Made by a program: the position numbers and the translations under genes. A stretch of DNA of 64,000 nt from Exobasidium rhododendri (taxonomy: Eukaryota; Basidiomycota; Exobasidiomycetes; Exobasidiales; Exobasidiaceae), in the NCBI GenBank assembly GCA_026210745.1, contig CP110632.1, positions 806,001 to 870,000 on the forward strand, written 5' to 3'. The notes under the pieces are model-generated. The model searched no databases and was not told where the DNA came from. It saw only the letters and a list, made by a program, of their open reading frames with translations. Shown here piece by piece: positions 32,378 through 45,381 of the stretch. The number at the start of each line of letters is the position of its first letter. Position 1 is the first letter of the stretch.

Positions 32378-34699
32378 CTCTCTGATCAATGTTCCTTTCA
32401 AGATTGTAGATGCATCGACAAAGGCGACTGCTCTTTCCACAGTGAAGCAGAGCAAGACAAGCTTGGATGACTCATGGTAAGAACACGGACAGGTAGGTGG
32501 GCAATGGGTAAGAAAAGGGAGAGCGCTGTGACGACTGACCCGAAAGCGAGCGAGCGAGATCCCCACGACGTTTCACCCCCCTTTGTCCTGATCTTCCTCC
32601 TTCCATACATCTACCTCCTCCTCCTCCTCCTCCTTCGAATGTCCTTGTTCTCATCTCCATTCTCCATTCTGATCCCAACTTCCCCTTTGATTCCTTTTCC
32701 TCCATTTCCACATTGTATCTGTACTCTCACACACATCATACCTGCGACAAATTCATCGTGACAATTAAGTTTTCCCGTTGAGAGATAGGTAGTCGAAGGA
32801 ACGCTCCGCCGACGGTTGGCTGAATAACACTAAAATTATGCTTTCAGGGCAAACAAATCCCTACGAATACCCTTTCGGTAGGCAGGCACAGACAGGATCC
32901 ATCCTCTTGACCTACTACGCTCGTCTGACACGAACGACAACGTCTGCTCATAAGGCATTCCCCCCCTGTGTTCAGATCTGGGAAGAGTTTCTCGTTCTCG
33001 CAATTCGAAATAGCACACCTTATCTTTGAACGCCGGCAAGTTCACGAATTAAGAACGAGGTTGTCCCGTCAAAGCAGAGGAACCCATCCGGCTTATCGAG
33101 GAGAAAGGAAAGAAGAGAGCAGGGCAGCGATGCTAGTGGCAAAGATGGGCGCTTGAAAGGCATTGAAGATAATGAAAAAGGAATACCAAAAGGAAGTGAG
33201 TCTTAGCGCTTTGAAGAGAGTGCATTTTTATATTCGCCTTAATTTCTAATGATACCGAACACCACACGTCATCTGATTCAGACAGATGCAGAGCCCAAGC
33301 GACGATGTGTGTAGGTGGGCGGTCAATACCTTATTTACACTCAAAGGTATTATATAACATATTCTCGTCTCTCCCCTGCCCTCTAAACCCCCTTTGTAGT
33401 GCTCGGCTAGCGTCATTGTGCGACCTTAATCACCTGTCCCACTAGTTGCAGACAGAATAGAGAGTGAGAAAGTCGTAGTACCTGTGCGTGCATGATTCAA
33501 TGACCCAGGGATGTGTGGTCTCGTCCTGGTGCGTGCGGGAAGTCTCGAGAGAAAGAGAGAGGGAGAGAAGAGAGAGTGAGAGCTCAAGGGCACATGTGGA
33601 AGGGGGAAGTGGGAAAAAAACCCCGTCCGTATGTAAGTTGTGCAGTATAGTACTTGCAGATAAATACTCATGCCACTTTTGATAATGCTTTGTTGTCGCT
33701 AGAGGAGAAGACTCCAGATCTGCCCGCGTTCCATTTCTTCGCGCATTGGCTTGCCCGACGTCGCCTCTCCTTGGTTCTCCTACCGGTTGGCAGAATAGCC
33801 CTTGCTTCCGTCGCTTCGACCTCTATCCTCAACGCCCGTGTCGGATCTCATTCCCATCTATAAAGAAGAAGCCTGACCTTACAAACAGTCTTCTCAGCTG
33901 CTCCTCGTTCTCTTCCCTTTAATCGGAGCACCTGTCACCGACAACGCGCCCAGGCTTGGAACAACGGTAGTCCCACTTGGATTTTAATCAATTTAATCAC
34001 CCCAGCCCGCCCAATATTCCCTCGAAGGGGCTAGTCAGCAAGCTAACTTAGGCTCACTAGTCGCCTCCTCCTATTGGGAAAAAAGACGTCCCGCCTCCGC
34101 CTCAAAAGTAGCATCCTCAAGCTAAATCTTGCTGTTTCTTCTCCTCCTGTGATCGCAGTGACGAGGACATAAGACAGGCACAGCAGAAGGAACAGAGGTT
34201 TTTGGGGAATTACAGGCGAGGACTGGCAGGCCGGACTCAGCAATAGGCGCGTCTTTGTACCCTCTTTCTTTTTCCTCTCCCCCCTTCCTTCTTGATCTTC
34301 TCCAGTCTTTGCGTGGAAGGATTGGTCGACTTGCCCTCCTCTTCACGAACCTGTCGAAGCAGAGCGACACGATCGATCAACGACCACTTGACCAAGCTCA
34401 CAACACAGACTCCTTCGCCACTCGTCTGGCTCCCGCGTTACTCGACTTGCTACTTCCTCGCGCGCTGATCGGCGTCAACAGAGTTCAGCTCCCGGCAAAT
34501 CCAAAGTAAATCTTCCTTTCTTTTTTTCCAGTCCTTTCTTCCTATTTGCCTCTTCATCCCTCGACTCGGCATCATCTGATCAAAGGTAAACATTGTTGCC
34601 ACCAGGAGTACGCAACCTTATCACAGCTCTATCATCCGACGACAACCATCATCGCCACTGCCTTTACACGATAGATCAACCTTAGATCAACCTTAGACG
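32378..34699. other. Gene-poor 2.3-kb region
   Basis: No convincing coding frame. It contains a T/C-rich stretch at 32570-32720 and an interrupted GA/GAGA purine run at 33545-33585. The right end is a long CT-rich probable leader and promoter for the zinc-finger gene (about 34000-34699), which could explain part of the gap. No tRNA or repeat array was recognised. Confidence 0.5.
33543..33585. repeat. Imperfect GA-rich microsatellite
   Basis: A run of gagaga with scattered g/a interruptions in non-coding DNA. It has no coding role and could bind GAGA-type factors or simply be slippage-derived. Confidence 0.7.
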
Positions 34700-36401
34700 A
34701 TGGCTAGGACGACACGCAAAAAAGGAGGAGCGGGACAGGCGACCTCCCCGTCCAATCTTCCAAAGCAGGAGTACATCGATGGTTTGAGTAGCCACCCACC
34801 ACCTCCCCCGGAATTGGACCCCTCAGGTGCAGCTGGTTATGCGTCGTACGGCAGTCATGGAGGCGACTACGTTTCCCACGATCTGATCTCGAACGGCGAC
34901 TCACCAGGGAGAGGAGGATCACCACATGCTGGTCGAGCTTACTTTCCGGCAGGGGCACCAGGCTCGTCTGATTACGCTCTAGAAGATCACAATCAGCATA
35001 TCCAGCAATTGCCACCTTTGTCAGAAGCTTTACACTCTGAATCAGATGGGCAACATTATCCCCACTCAGGAGGTGCATACGAGACAAGTCATCACAATGG
35101 TGCCAGCACTCACTCTTCCTTTGACCATAACTCTAGCAACTTCTTCGATCCCCAGATCATGGATGCCCCTCCTTCAGCGACCGAAGGAGGAAGACATGGG
35201 TCTCTGCATCACGCTGGCAATGGCAATGGACACTTTCATGGTTCCATAATGACACCACCACCTCCTTCTTCTTCACACGGTTACGCTTCTTCTCCTTATC
35301 AAGTTGGACAGGGATCTGCTCCTCACATGTTCCATCGAGCTTCTATCTCTGGCCCAGTCATGCACAGTCACTATCCTCCTCCCCCTGGTACGCCTACACC
35401 CTTAGCTCATCCAGTAAGTGGCGGTGGTGGTGCGCCCCCTCAAGCAGGCGACATGGCAGCATGGGGTACTCCTTCTGGCAGTGCTCGACCGCATACAGCC
35501 GATGGGATGTTCGGCTCTCAGATGAGTGGAATGCCACAACAGTGGGGAGGCTCGATGGGTGGTCCAATCGGTGAGTACCCTTACTGCTTGTTATTAAATG
35601 TCTCTGAATGCTGCAATTTTCTGATTCTCTCTATCTGTCATCTCCTTTCGGCTTACCATAGACTACAATCGTGGCCCTCGAGGATCAAATGCTAGTCTGA
35701 ATAGCATGTCTGATGCACCACCTGGCTCTGCAGGTGGAAAGGTGTTTTCCTACATGGCAGGCGGTGAAGATGATGGATCTTCCATCGACGGATCAGGCAG
35801 TCAAAGCGGTGGAGGAAGTCGCAAGCGACCACGCAGACGCTACGATGAAATCGAAAGACTTTATCCTTGCAGCTGGTTGGGATGCCAAAAGAGTTACGGT
35901 ACGTTGAATCATCTGAATGCTCACGTTGCGATGCAAAAGCATGGAGCGAAACGCAGTCCCGGTGAATTTAAAGACATGCGCAAAGCTTGGAGGAAGAGTA
36001 AAAGGGAGGATGAACAGCGTCGTCAAGCCAACCAAGCCGCTGCGAACGAGGAAGTACTGAGCCGATCCAAGATGATGTTCCCGTCGACGAGTCAACCTTT
36101 CATGGCGCATGGCTACTCGGTGAACAACAACACGAACAACTTCGGACCGCCACCCCCTCATGTCATGCCACCGCCTGGTCAGATTCCTCGGTATGCTGTC
36201 CATCCACAAGCATCCATGTACGGAAGTCCTTCTGGCTACCACATGGCCGTCGATGCTGCTGGCCGGCCCTATTCCTCCACTGGCCAGCAACAGCAGCAAC
36301 AACACCAACAAGCACAACAACACCTTGGTCAATCTCAACAAGTCGGTCAAAGTCAGAGCGGTCTCGGTGCCTATCTGATGGCTCATCGTGGAAGCATCTA
36401 A
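34700..36401 (+). CDS. Con7-like C2H2 zinc-finger transcription factor
   Basis: Two exons (34700-35570, 35662-36401) encode 536 aa. The first 290 residues are Gly/His/Pro/Ser-rich and disordered. After the splice join (...GGPIDYNRG...) a basic segment RKRPRRRYDEIERLY leads into one zinc finger: C-x4-C-x12-H-x5-H (YPCSWLGCQKSYGTLNHLNAH). It is followed by KRSPGEFKDMRKAWRKSKRE. Basic lead-in, finger and the KR-x-P-x-EFK extension together are the hallmark of the fungal Con7 family, which controls morphology, chitin synthesis genes and infection-related development in filamentous fungi. The C-terminus is Gln/His-rich (about nt 36285-36350), suited to activation. The target genes are unknown. Confidence 0.85.
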
Positions 36402-37296
36402 TGGAAGATAGATAGCGCCTTGGCTTGGATACCCATTCGTGTGGCTTCGACTGATCGTTGCTCACACACGCCCGAGACGAGCAATCAGAAAGGGCAATAT
36501 CGTTCAAATCTCTTTCCTTCACACTGTCATCTTCCGCCTGAACTCTTTTAATTTTCCCCTTTCTTACGCCTTTCTCTTCCTTCTCTTCGCTTTTCTCAAT
36601 TACTCCTGTATCTCAGCGTAATTTGCCACCGTTCCCTTTCGACAATCTTCCGTATCAGATCTACCTCTCCTCTAGAGACCACTCTAGCCAAGTCCTAGGG
36701 AAAATCACAGGACCGAAGCAGCGTCTTATGCGACTTTGTCACAGCTGTAGCCTTCTCAACACTCCTACCAACACAATCTCCCTCTATCGTCAACTTCTCT
36801 TTCTTCCTTCCTATCTCTCTGTTCCCGCTTCAGAATTAATACAGATGTTGATCGGAATCGCAACAATCTCGCTCGTGCTTTTGGGACACTCGGGTCCAAT
36901 TCGCTTCACCTGGTAAGACGGGCGCGATCGAGGCGCATTAGCCTTACTTTTTTCCCCTGTGCAGTGGAGGAGGAAGAAGGAGAATAGCGGCGGCGGCGGC
37001 GATGCAGTGGGGCCGAACGGCAGAAGGAGTGAAGTGATAGTCATGCTGCTCGGGCTAAATCTGACACAACTTGGGCGGTGGAGCGAATGACGATTCTTCG
37101 GTCGGGTTACGGTCTTCTTTCTCAACCCCTAGCTGTTCTTTTTGACTTGTCCATGCGATCTCACCCATCGCAAGGGTGTAAAAAGAGCAAGCGAGCACTA
37201 GCGATGATCTTCCCCCCCTTTCCCCCCTTTCCTCCTCCTTTTCCCTTCTGCCTCTCCAGTCTCTTATTCGTGCAGCAAAGACTCATCCTGGCTTAG
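36402..37296. other. Intergenic, zinc-finger gene to secreted-protein gene
   Basis: 895 bp. The first part is a T/C-rich probable 3' UTR. 37195-37265 is a strongly pyrimidine-rich promoter stretch just upstream of the next ATG. Short frames here lack coding character. Confidence 0.45.
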
Positions 37297-38075
37297 ATGA
37301 AGTCAGTCGCTCTTATCGATCTATCTCTATTCTTTTGCGCCTTCTGGTGCACTCCAGTGAGGTGCCTGCCAGTGAGTGCACTGCGCTTCACTGTGACGCA
37401 CACTGCTGACGTGAGAAGAATTTCTGTCCATCCATACAGACTGCCTATGATGACAGACCTGTGATTGTGTCTGCCATGCATGCAGAAGGTGTGCCAACAC
37501 TCGTCAATACGTGGAACTTTCACCAGTCTGACTTACACTCTACCAGGCGAGGGAATGGTGCTGTCTTCAGCTTTCCTGAAACGTGCGTCAATGACGGTCA
37601 GGAGAAGGATGCACGAGGAAACTGCTCCCAAAAGATGATCGAGAAGAGCATCATCCTGGTAGACTTGCCAAAAAACAGTCTCTCAAACAGTGGAAGCAAC
37701 ATCATCGCCAGCACGAGTAGGACTGCCGACGACAACGGTGAAAGCAGCGACGGTGGCAGCGATGACGACGAAGCAGCTTGGAGCGACGTCCGTCTCGGCG
37801 TTCCCATCGTACATCGACTGCCTGAACAATGCGAGACGCTGGAGGACGGAAGCATCATCTGCAAGGAGAGAATCATCACAGAGTACTACCTCCCCACCGA
37901 ACAAGCCGAACAGAGAATGGCGAAAGTCTTTTACTTATCGCACGACAACCCGTTCTACAGGCAGCAGCATGATCGTCCTGACACTGCATCGGGTAGCGAT
38001 AGCGAGAAGAAAAGTGAGGTCGTAGACCAGAACATTCCAGTTATACTGGAAGTCGGACCGGCAATCGTCTCCTAA
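37297..38075 (+). CDS. Predicted secreted protein of unknown function
   Basis: Two exons. 37297-37371 encodes 25 residues forming a signal-peptide-like segment (MKSVALIDLSLFFCAFWCTP); 37440-38075 encodes the rest, for 236 aa in all. The intron (37372-37439, gtgagt donor, atacag acceptor) joins in phase 0. The mature part has about four Cys (ETCVND, NCSQK, EQCET, IICKE), a Ser/Asp/Gly-rich spacer (GESSDGGSDDDEAAW) and the segment ITEYYLPTEQAEQRMAKVFYL. It does not show the block pattern of the secreted family at 38322, 53361 and 54770. No known domain was recognised. It is convergent with the 38322 gene, 246 bp away. The frame has no ATG before residue 36 unless this upstream exon is used, which supports the two-exon model. 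Confidence 0.6.
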
Positions 38076-38321
38076 AATCTGCTTCAAAGTAAGTGAAAGG
38101 AGGCACGTCCTCCTTTCATCAGCCTCTCTCTTCTTTATCTCTCCTCGATCAAGGTGAAGTAGTGCCATTCATTAGTACGTGTACATCGGTCCAAGACCGT
38201 CAATGTATCTGTGGATCACCGACTGGTCATATAACAAGACGTCGTGGGGCAGTCCTCCTCCTGATTGCCTGTTCCCCATTCCTTCTCTGCCTGACTCCGT
38301 TGAAATCCCGTTGAAGTTGAC

Positions 38322-38849
38322 TCACAGAGACAGCGCGGTGTAGGAGATCGACTCGACTTGATCGAAGAAGGTCTTGTCAACACTGCATCGTTGTGTCTCC
38401 TGATCCCCGATCATCATGTAGAAGCTTTCTGAATGTGCAGTATTACGATCGTCTTTCTTCAGTTGGAAGTTGAAGATGTACTTCGTCCGCCCGCCCTTAG
38501 AAGCGCCATTTGGATTGGCATGAGGTGCGGTCAGATACATCTTCCCACTCTTGAAAACACCAGCATACAACTCTAGAACGGTTCCCAGCTGCTTCGAGGG
38601 CAGATTGGAGCCGGTCGTCCAAGTGTATGGATATTCCTTCCCGTCGAATGACTTGTACGTCGAATGATCCTTGTTCATGATACTCTCAATCAGGTGCTGA
38701 CAATCTCCCCACTTTCTGTAGTAGCAGAGCGGCTTGCAGGGCTGACTCCATCCTTTGGCTGCAGTGTTAGCCTCCGCTGCGGAAGCCTCCGAAGAGAGGT
38801 GACCGAGAAAGGACAGTGTGACGAGCTTGAGAGGGAGTGAGAGCTGCAT
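38322..38849 (-). CDS. Small secreted protein, family A (one domain)
   Basis: Intronless, 175 aa. A signal peptide (MQLSLPLKLVTLSFLGHLSS, cleavage probably after ASA near residue 24) precedes a mature domain starting CKPLC. It has the four blocks shared with the proteins at 53361 and 54770: a Cys-x3-Cys start with a third Cys nearby, the core AGVFKSGKMYL, YIFNFQL followed by SFYMMIGDQETQRC, and the closing FFDQVESISY. It has five cysteines, so one is unpaired unless the protein dimerises. TATAAGA (38911-38917, minus strand) lies about 62 bp before the ATG, as in the other members. The function is unknown. It could be a wall-associated or host-directed effector, but nothing here proves that. 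Confidence 0.85.
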   Translation of the reverse strand: MQLSLPLKLVTLSFLGHLSSEASAAEANTAAKGWSQPCKPLCYYRKWGDCQHLIESIMNKDHSTYKSFDGKEYPYTWTTGSNLPSKQLGTVLELYAGVFKSGKMYLTAPHANPNGASKGGRTKYIFNFQLKKDDRNTAHSESFYMMIGDQETQRCSVDKTFFDQVESISYTALSL

Positions 38850-39288
38850 TGTATGCGAGACCGTCTTGCGTGGTGCCAGGTATGAAGGATGAGAGAAGGA
38901 AAGCGTATCCTCTTATAGCTTCCCTGAGGTGGAGAGCCAGCGACGGGGACCGGAGACAGGGAGGTGAGGCGGCGCCCATCACCAAGGAATATGCAGCGCG
39001 GCGGAGTGGAACAATAAAGTCACTGCGAAGGGGGTCCCGGATAGAAATAATGAACGTCGTCCCTGCCAGTCACGGCATGGTGCCTATAATGAATGCCTTG
39101 CCGGACCTTGTAGTGAGATTGCCAGAATGAAAGCCACGCCAGACACCTATCCATCCATGTACAGAGGTGGAGTGCGTGTTCGTAAGGTTCCTGGCTTCTG
39201 TGCATGTGTCTGCGCCTATTTTGTGCAGACGCACTTCCTTCTGTTTGCCCCGCCCCATCTGCAGACCTTGTCCTTGCAATTACTGCGC
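38850..39288. other. Intergenic, secreted-protein promoter and NiCoT 3' end
   Basis: 439 bp between two minus-strand genes. It holds the TATA box of the 38849 gene and the 3' end of the transporter gene. No other gene is seen. Confidence 0.45.
38911..38917 (-). promoter_or_regulatory. TATA box of the 38849 secreted-protein gene
   Basis: TATAAGA on the minus strand, about 62 bp upstream of the ATG. The position suits a short-leader, inducible gene. Confidence 0.55.
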
Positions 39289-40791
39289 CTACCGCTGAGC
39301 CATTCTTCTCTTCTTCTTTTGCAGCCACCGAAAAGCAAAGTAGCCACCAACGGAGATGGCAAAGAGACCTACGATGCCAGCTCCGACATAGCCACTGTTG
39401 TCATTCGCTCTTCTCCAAGCCAACCACCAGCGACCCTCTAGTCCACCTCGTCCGTCCGTATCCTCCTGATCGGCTGCTCGTGTACAACGAGCACACTGAT
39501 CACCAATAAGTCCCAAGAGTACAATGATACCAATAGCAAAGGCGATCAAGATGGACAGAAACGTCAAAACGAGAGACAGGCGAGATGCCGATTCATCCAG
39601 GGTGCCCATCTTTCCATCAGAAGAGTTGGAAGGGATGATCTGATCAGTCGGCGGTGTTTCTTCATCTCCAACTTTCAGGTCGACATCGAGATTTGTGGCT
39701 AAACATTCTTCGGCGAGGGCGGCTGCTGCCTCCTTTACTTGATCGTCTTGTTTCTCATCGATGATTGCTTCTGCTCGGGTTGTGTTCTCAAGCGATGCCA
39801 AGACTTGTATCTCATCTGACACTTCTCGCTGGTCTTCTGTGTCCTCGAAGGCGTCCCCGATGGTGTGAGACTCCCAGAGCGCCATCTTCTTCCTTCCATC
39901 ATGAGCGAGATCCGGCGCATACGCCCAGATCATCAGACAGCTATCGATAGAATCCACCAACGTCATCCCTGCAGTGAACAAAAAGGCCAACAGAACGACA
40001 TTGCCATTCGATGCTCTACTTCCTCCACCATCCTGCTGAGCTATGACTGCAACGCTGAGAAGAGCAATCGAGCCGGCAGTATCAAACCCCAAGCCAAACA
40101 ACAGTCCTACAGGGTAAAGCTTCCAAGGGCGATCTACCGTGCGTAGGAGCGGCATGGCCATTCGAGTCATGAGGCCATTGAATTGTGGATGACTGCGTGT
40201 GGACTGTGATCGCTCCTCTATCACTCCTTTGTTCGCTTCTGTCTGGTGTCTTTCCAGGCTCTTCAGTCTCGTCCAGGTTCGATAGAGAATCACCGTGTTT
40301 ATACAACCGATCAAGAGTAGGAAAGATCCTGAGACACTTGCACCTATGATGGAGCCCACGTTTCCATAGCTGTTTAGGTTGTTGGCAATCTTGGCAGATA
40401 TCGCGATTGCTATGATCGTCACGACCACGATCGTCGAGTGACCTAGACTGAAGAACAATCCGACGGTCACTGGTCTTCTCAAGCGAGGCCGTCCTTGATG
40501 ATCTAGTACAGGCACAGAAACGATCCTTCGAGTAGCATTGTCGATGGCAGAGATGTGGTCGGCATCCAGGCCGTGTCGTAGACCAGTCGTCCAAGCTATC
40601 AAGGCTAAGCCAAGTACCTTTCCTTGACCTGCTCGCGAGCGAGTAAAGACAATGACTGCGATGATCCAGATCAAAGCGTTAAATGCTACCTCTGCCACCA
40701 AGATCACAACGGTCTTGGCGAATAGTGTCAAGCTTCTCTCTCTCCAGAAGGACTGCCATGCCGGAGCAGCTCCCCTCAGCCTCACCGACAT
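39289..40791 (-). CDS. NiCoT-family nickel/cobalt transporter
   Basis: High-affinity Ni2+ and/or Co2+ uptake across the plasma membrane; in fungi the main client is urease. An intronless frame of 500 aa from ATG 40791 (the earlier GTG at 40803 is not a start). About eight membrane segments. The NiCoT signature RHGLDADHISAIDNATR lies in segment II, with FFSLGHSTIVV and GLLFGLGFDTAGSIALL in later segments. These His/Asp motifs bind the metal. A long acidic cytosolic loop (about residues 310-405) separates the conserved core from the last two segments. The signature position 2 is Gly (HGLDADH) where many bacterial members have Ala (HAVDADH). Ni versus Co selectivity is not predictable here. Confidence 0.93.
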   Translation of the reverse strand: MSVRLRGAAPAWQSFWRERSLTLFAKTVVILVAEVAFNALIWIIAVIVFTRSRAGQGKVLGLALIAWTTGLRHGLDADHISAIDNATRRIVSVPVLDHQGRPRLRRPVTVGLFFSLGHSTIVVVTIIAIAISAKIANNLNSYGNVGSIIGASVSGSFLLLIGCINTVILYRTWTRLKSLERHQTEANKGVIEERSQSTRSHPQFNGLMTRMAMPLLRTVDRPWKLYPVGLLFGLGFDTAGSIALLSVAVIAQQDGGGSRASNGNVVLLAFLFTAGMTLVDSIDSCLMIWAYAPDLAHDGRKKMALWESHTIGDAFEDTEDQREVSDEIQVLASLENTTRAEAIIDEKQDDQVKEAAAALAEECLATNLDVDLKVGDEETPPTDQIIPSNSSDGKMGTLDESASRLSLVLTFLSILIAFAIGIIVLLGLIGDQCARCTRAADQEDTDGRGGLEGRWWLAWRRANDNSGYVGAGIVGLFAISVGGYFAFRWLQKKKRRMAQR

Positions 40792-41072
40792 GACTCCGTT
40801 CACTCTGATGATAGGAAAGGAATTTAGAAGAACACGGCAGGGTTCTTAATTTACGTTGTCTAGATAGTATGGGGAGGGTCGATAGGGACGCGCCTTCTGA
40901 AAAAAAGCTTATATTTCTACCGCGAAACCACATGGCGTATGTGATACATGGAAATCGAAGATTGAGATCCAACATAATCGCTGAGGAGATGACTAGGTTC
41001 TCCCTGCGCATACACACACATAGACGTCGTTATACCCATCTCTAGGTGTAGGAGTCCTACTGCCAATCGTGT
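40792..41072. promoter_or_regulatory. Divergent promoter, NiCoT and DDX41
   Basis: 281 bp between divergent start codons. No nickel-responsive or other specific site was recognised. Confidence 0.4.
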
Positions 41073-43059
<1,987 letters not shown>

Positions 43060-43156
43060 GAAGAAGACACGCTTCTCTCTATATTGTATTATTATTTTCA
43101 TTGCCACTGTCTACATAGCATGCAACAACACTTTTGTGTACTCATTGGCTTCTTAT

Positions 43157-44911
43157 TCACACCAGCTTCTTCCCCTGTGCTCTCTTCCGCTCTAGTGTGG
43201 TCCTCTTGAGAGCGTACATTGCATTCCTTCCTTTGGACTGCTCGTGCCAGTCCGGCAGCTTCTTTTCCCACTCTGGCTTCGCAGAAATGGCCATGCTCCG
43301 CAGTGCAGCACCGTAATCATCAACGATCGTTCCTAAGACGTGATAGGGAGGAGCCCCAGTATGCTCCGGTAGTACGTAAGCGTCCTTTCCGGCGCTCTTC
43401 ACCTCTTTGATGTATTGCTCTTGCGCTGCTCTGATCCTCTCCGGTTCGGATTCTTTCAATTCGCTGAGCCACTTCAATCGCTCTTTCTCGTACTCCAGTC
43501 GATCGTCGAGGGATGATTGAGAAAAGGAAGTCAAGGATCCGTCCCAGATTGCTCTGAGACAGTGTGACTGAAGATCGCTGGTCAAAAAGGGTATAGAGGT
43601 GACAGAGAGGTTGATCAGCGCCAGAGTACCCGCTCTAGCATGCAAGAACTGCCAGTAAAGATCAGTGACCCGTTCGGGATTGTCGGTAGTGTTGAAGCTC
43701 GTTGTGGCGGGTGGCGAGGAAAGTGGCTTCCAGAGGGTATCGAGTGAAGAAGAGGAGCTCGCATGTGCAGGCTTCCAATCACCATCATCTTGCCAACTAT
43801 TCGGGAGCAAGGAAACTTCACTAGCAGTGATCTGCCTCGATAGCAGATGAACAAAGGGAAACTTGCCCAGCTCGTACCCCGAGGCAAAGATGACCCTGTC
43901 CACGTTCTCCAGAGTGGTGCCATCGATCAGCTTGATGTGGACCCTCTTGCCGTCTTCCGAAAGTGACATGCTCTCCATTGCTGGTACGTCCTTGATCTTT
44001 GGATCCGGCAAGCTGACATAGAAGTACCATGGCTTGTGACGCGCAATTCGATAGATGACCTCTTCCTCCTCCCCTCTCATACCGGCTAATTGAGCCGCTA
44101 CATCGTTTCCCGAATTCCCGTTTCCGACCACCACGACTCTCGTTTTTGTTCCGTACGGCTCTGGACCTCTGTACCACTTGCAATGCTCCACAATTCCTGT
44201 CAATCTTGCTTCCTCTAATCCCGGCATTCGAGGGAATAAGGGAGTGTCTGTCCAGCCTATCGTCAAGACGACGGCGTCAAAATATTCCGTCCGTGTCGAA
44301 GGACCGTCATTCTGTGTATGATTCCAGTCTCGAATTCGTACGGCCCACCTGTTCTCTCCCTCTTGCTTTCCAGGCAACTCCCTCACATCGAGGCACTCTA
44401 CATTGCATCGAATATGACGTCTCAATGGCTCGGCAACCCCTTCGAGGTACGCTTGCGTCTCGGAGAGAGTAGGGTACGGGTCTTCGGCATCTTTCACTGG
44501 TGGAAATGGCGCTCTGCCTGACAGCGATAGATACTGAGGGAGAACATTTCCACGAAGAGCAGGATAGGCGGGCGATGGCCAGAATGGTCGAGAAGCACCG
44601 TGTGACTTGCCATTCGCTCCGTTGCTTGTATGGTGTGCGGGTGCGCTGGAGGGGACTGGCCAATGACCGGAAGCTGTCCCGTTTGGGTAGGCCTTTTCCT
44701 TCTTGACTACTTCGTCATTCAAGTACCATACTCCTCCGATGTTGTCTCTCCGCTCAATCAGCTCCACACTCTCAAAAGGCCCGCCTTGACTAGTCCCTCC
44801 TTCTTCTACTAGAGCTCTTAATGCAGCCAGACCGGCCACGCCTCCACCAATCACCAAAATCCTCTTTGGCCTGGGTGCCTTGACGAAAGGTGGTGATGAG
44901 GACATCGTCAT
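43157..44911 (-). CDS. Flavin-containing monooxygenase-like protein
   Basis: FAD- and NADPH-dependent oxygenase acting on small N-, S- or carbonyl compounds; the exact substrate is unknown. Intronless, 584 aa from ATG 44911. Seen: the FAD-binding Rossmann motif ILVIGGGVAGLAALRAL near residue 20, IERRDNIGGVW after the second strand, an FMO-type signature GIVEHCKWYRGPEP, and the NADPH motif VVVVGNGNSGNDVA. Also seen is the VLTIGWTDTPLFP region linking them. The C-terminal third (about residues 400-584) is less conserved and contains a Glu/Lys-rich helix. Baeyer-Villiger versus N-/S-oxidising activity cannot be separated: the FMO signature F-x-G-x3-H is only approximate here (G-I-V-E-H). Confidence 0.86.
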   Translation of the reverse strand: MTMSSSPPFVKAPRPKRILVIGGGVAGLAALRALVEEGGTSQGGPFESVELIERRDNIGGVWYLNDEVVKKEKAYPNGTASGHWPVPSSAPAHHTSNGANGKSHGASRPFWPSPAYPALRGNVLPQYLSLSGRAPFPPVKDAEDPYPTLSETQAYLEGVAEPLRRHIRCNVECLDVRELPGKQEGENRWAVRIRDWNHTQNDGPSTRTEYFDAVVLTIGWTDTPLFPRMPGLEEARLTGIVEHCKWYRGPEPYGTKTRVVVVGNGNSGNDVAAQLAGMRGEEEEVIYRIARHKPWYFYVSLPDPKIKDVPAMESMSLSEDGKRVHIKLIDGTTLENVDRVIFASGYELGKFPFVHLLSRQITASEVSLLPNSWQDDGDWKPAHASSSSSLDTLWKPLSSPPATTSFNTTDNPERVTDLYWQFLHARAGTLALINLSVTSIPFLTSDLQSHCLRAIWDGSLTSFSQSSLDDRLEYEKERLKWLSELKESEPERIRAAQEQYIKEVKSAGKDAYVLPEHTGAPPYHVLGTIVDDYGAALRSMAISAKPEWEKKLPDWHEQSKGRNAMYALKRTTLERKRAQGKKLV

Positions 44912-45381
44912 TACTTACGACTGAGTGGAAGTCGTGTGAAGGGGCAGATCGTGAGAGTCCTCCATCTATATACTTTCAAAGTCAAGAGAGCAGGAAGTTT
45001 GTTCCAATTTAAGGCTCAGTCGAACGTTGCAAAGACAGTCCCTTAAACCCATCAAATGTATGCGCACCTAGCGTCATGAATAGCGGCGATGATGTGATTA
45101 AAGATTGAAAGGCCCATAGTGGAAAGCGACGCAATTTAGTAATGCACACGCGGAAAATTAGGCTCGCGCTGAGAGACATTCGTTGAAGCGCGTGTCTGTG
45201 TCATGAGGTGTTCCTGTCGTGAGCGGTGAGGTCTGCACACGATTCAGTCAGAGCGGAGAGGGGGCGAAGACAGGGATCTCTCCTAGGACAGTCCGAAGGC
45301 ACATGTGGTCGTGAGCGATCGTAAGCATTGTACTGCGCAACATGTGCATGGAAGACGTGTAGTACAGGACAACGGAAGAAG
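44912..45381. other. Intergenic, monooxygenase promoter and Nup85 3' end
   Basis: 470 bp between two minus-strand genes; no third gene or repeat is seen. Confidence 0.45.

Noticed and set aside
38322..38849. Idea that the secreted family are killer-type or pore-forming toxins
   Set aside because: Nothing in the sequences supports a toxic activity. Only secretion, cysteines and shared blocks can be seen.
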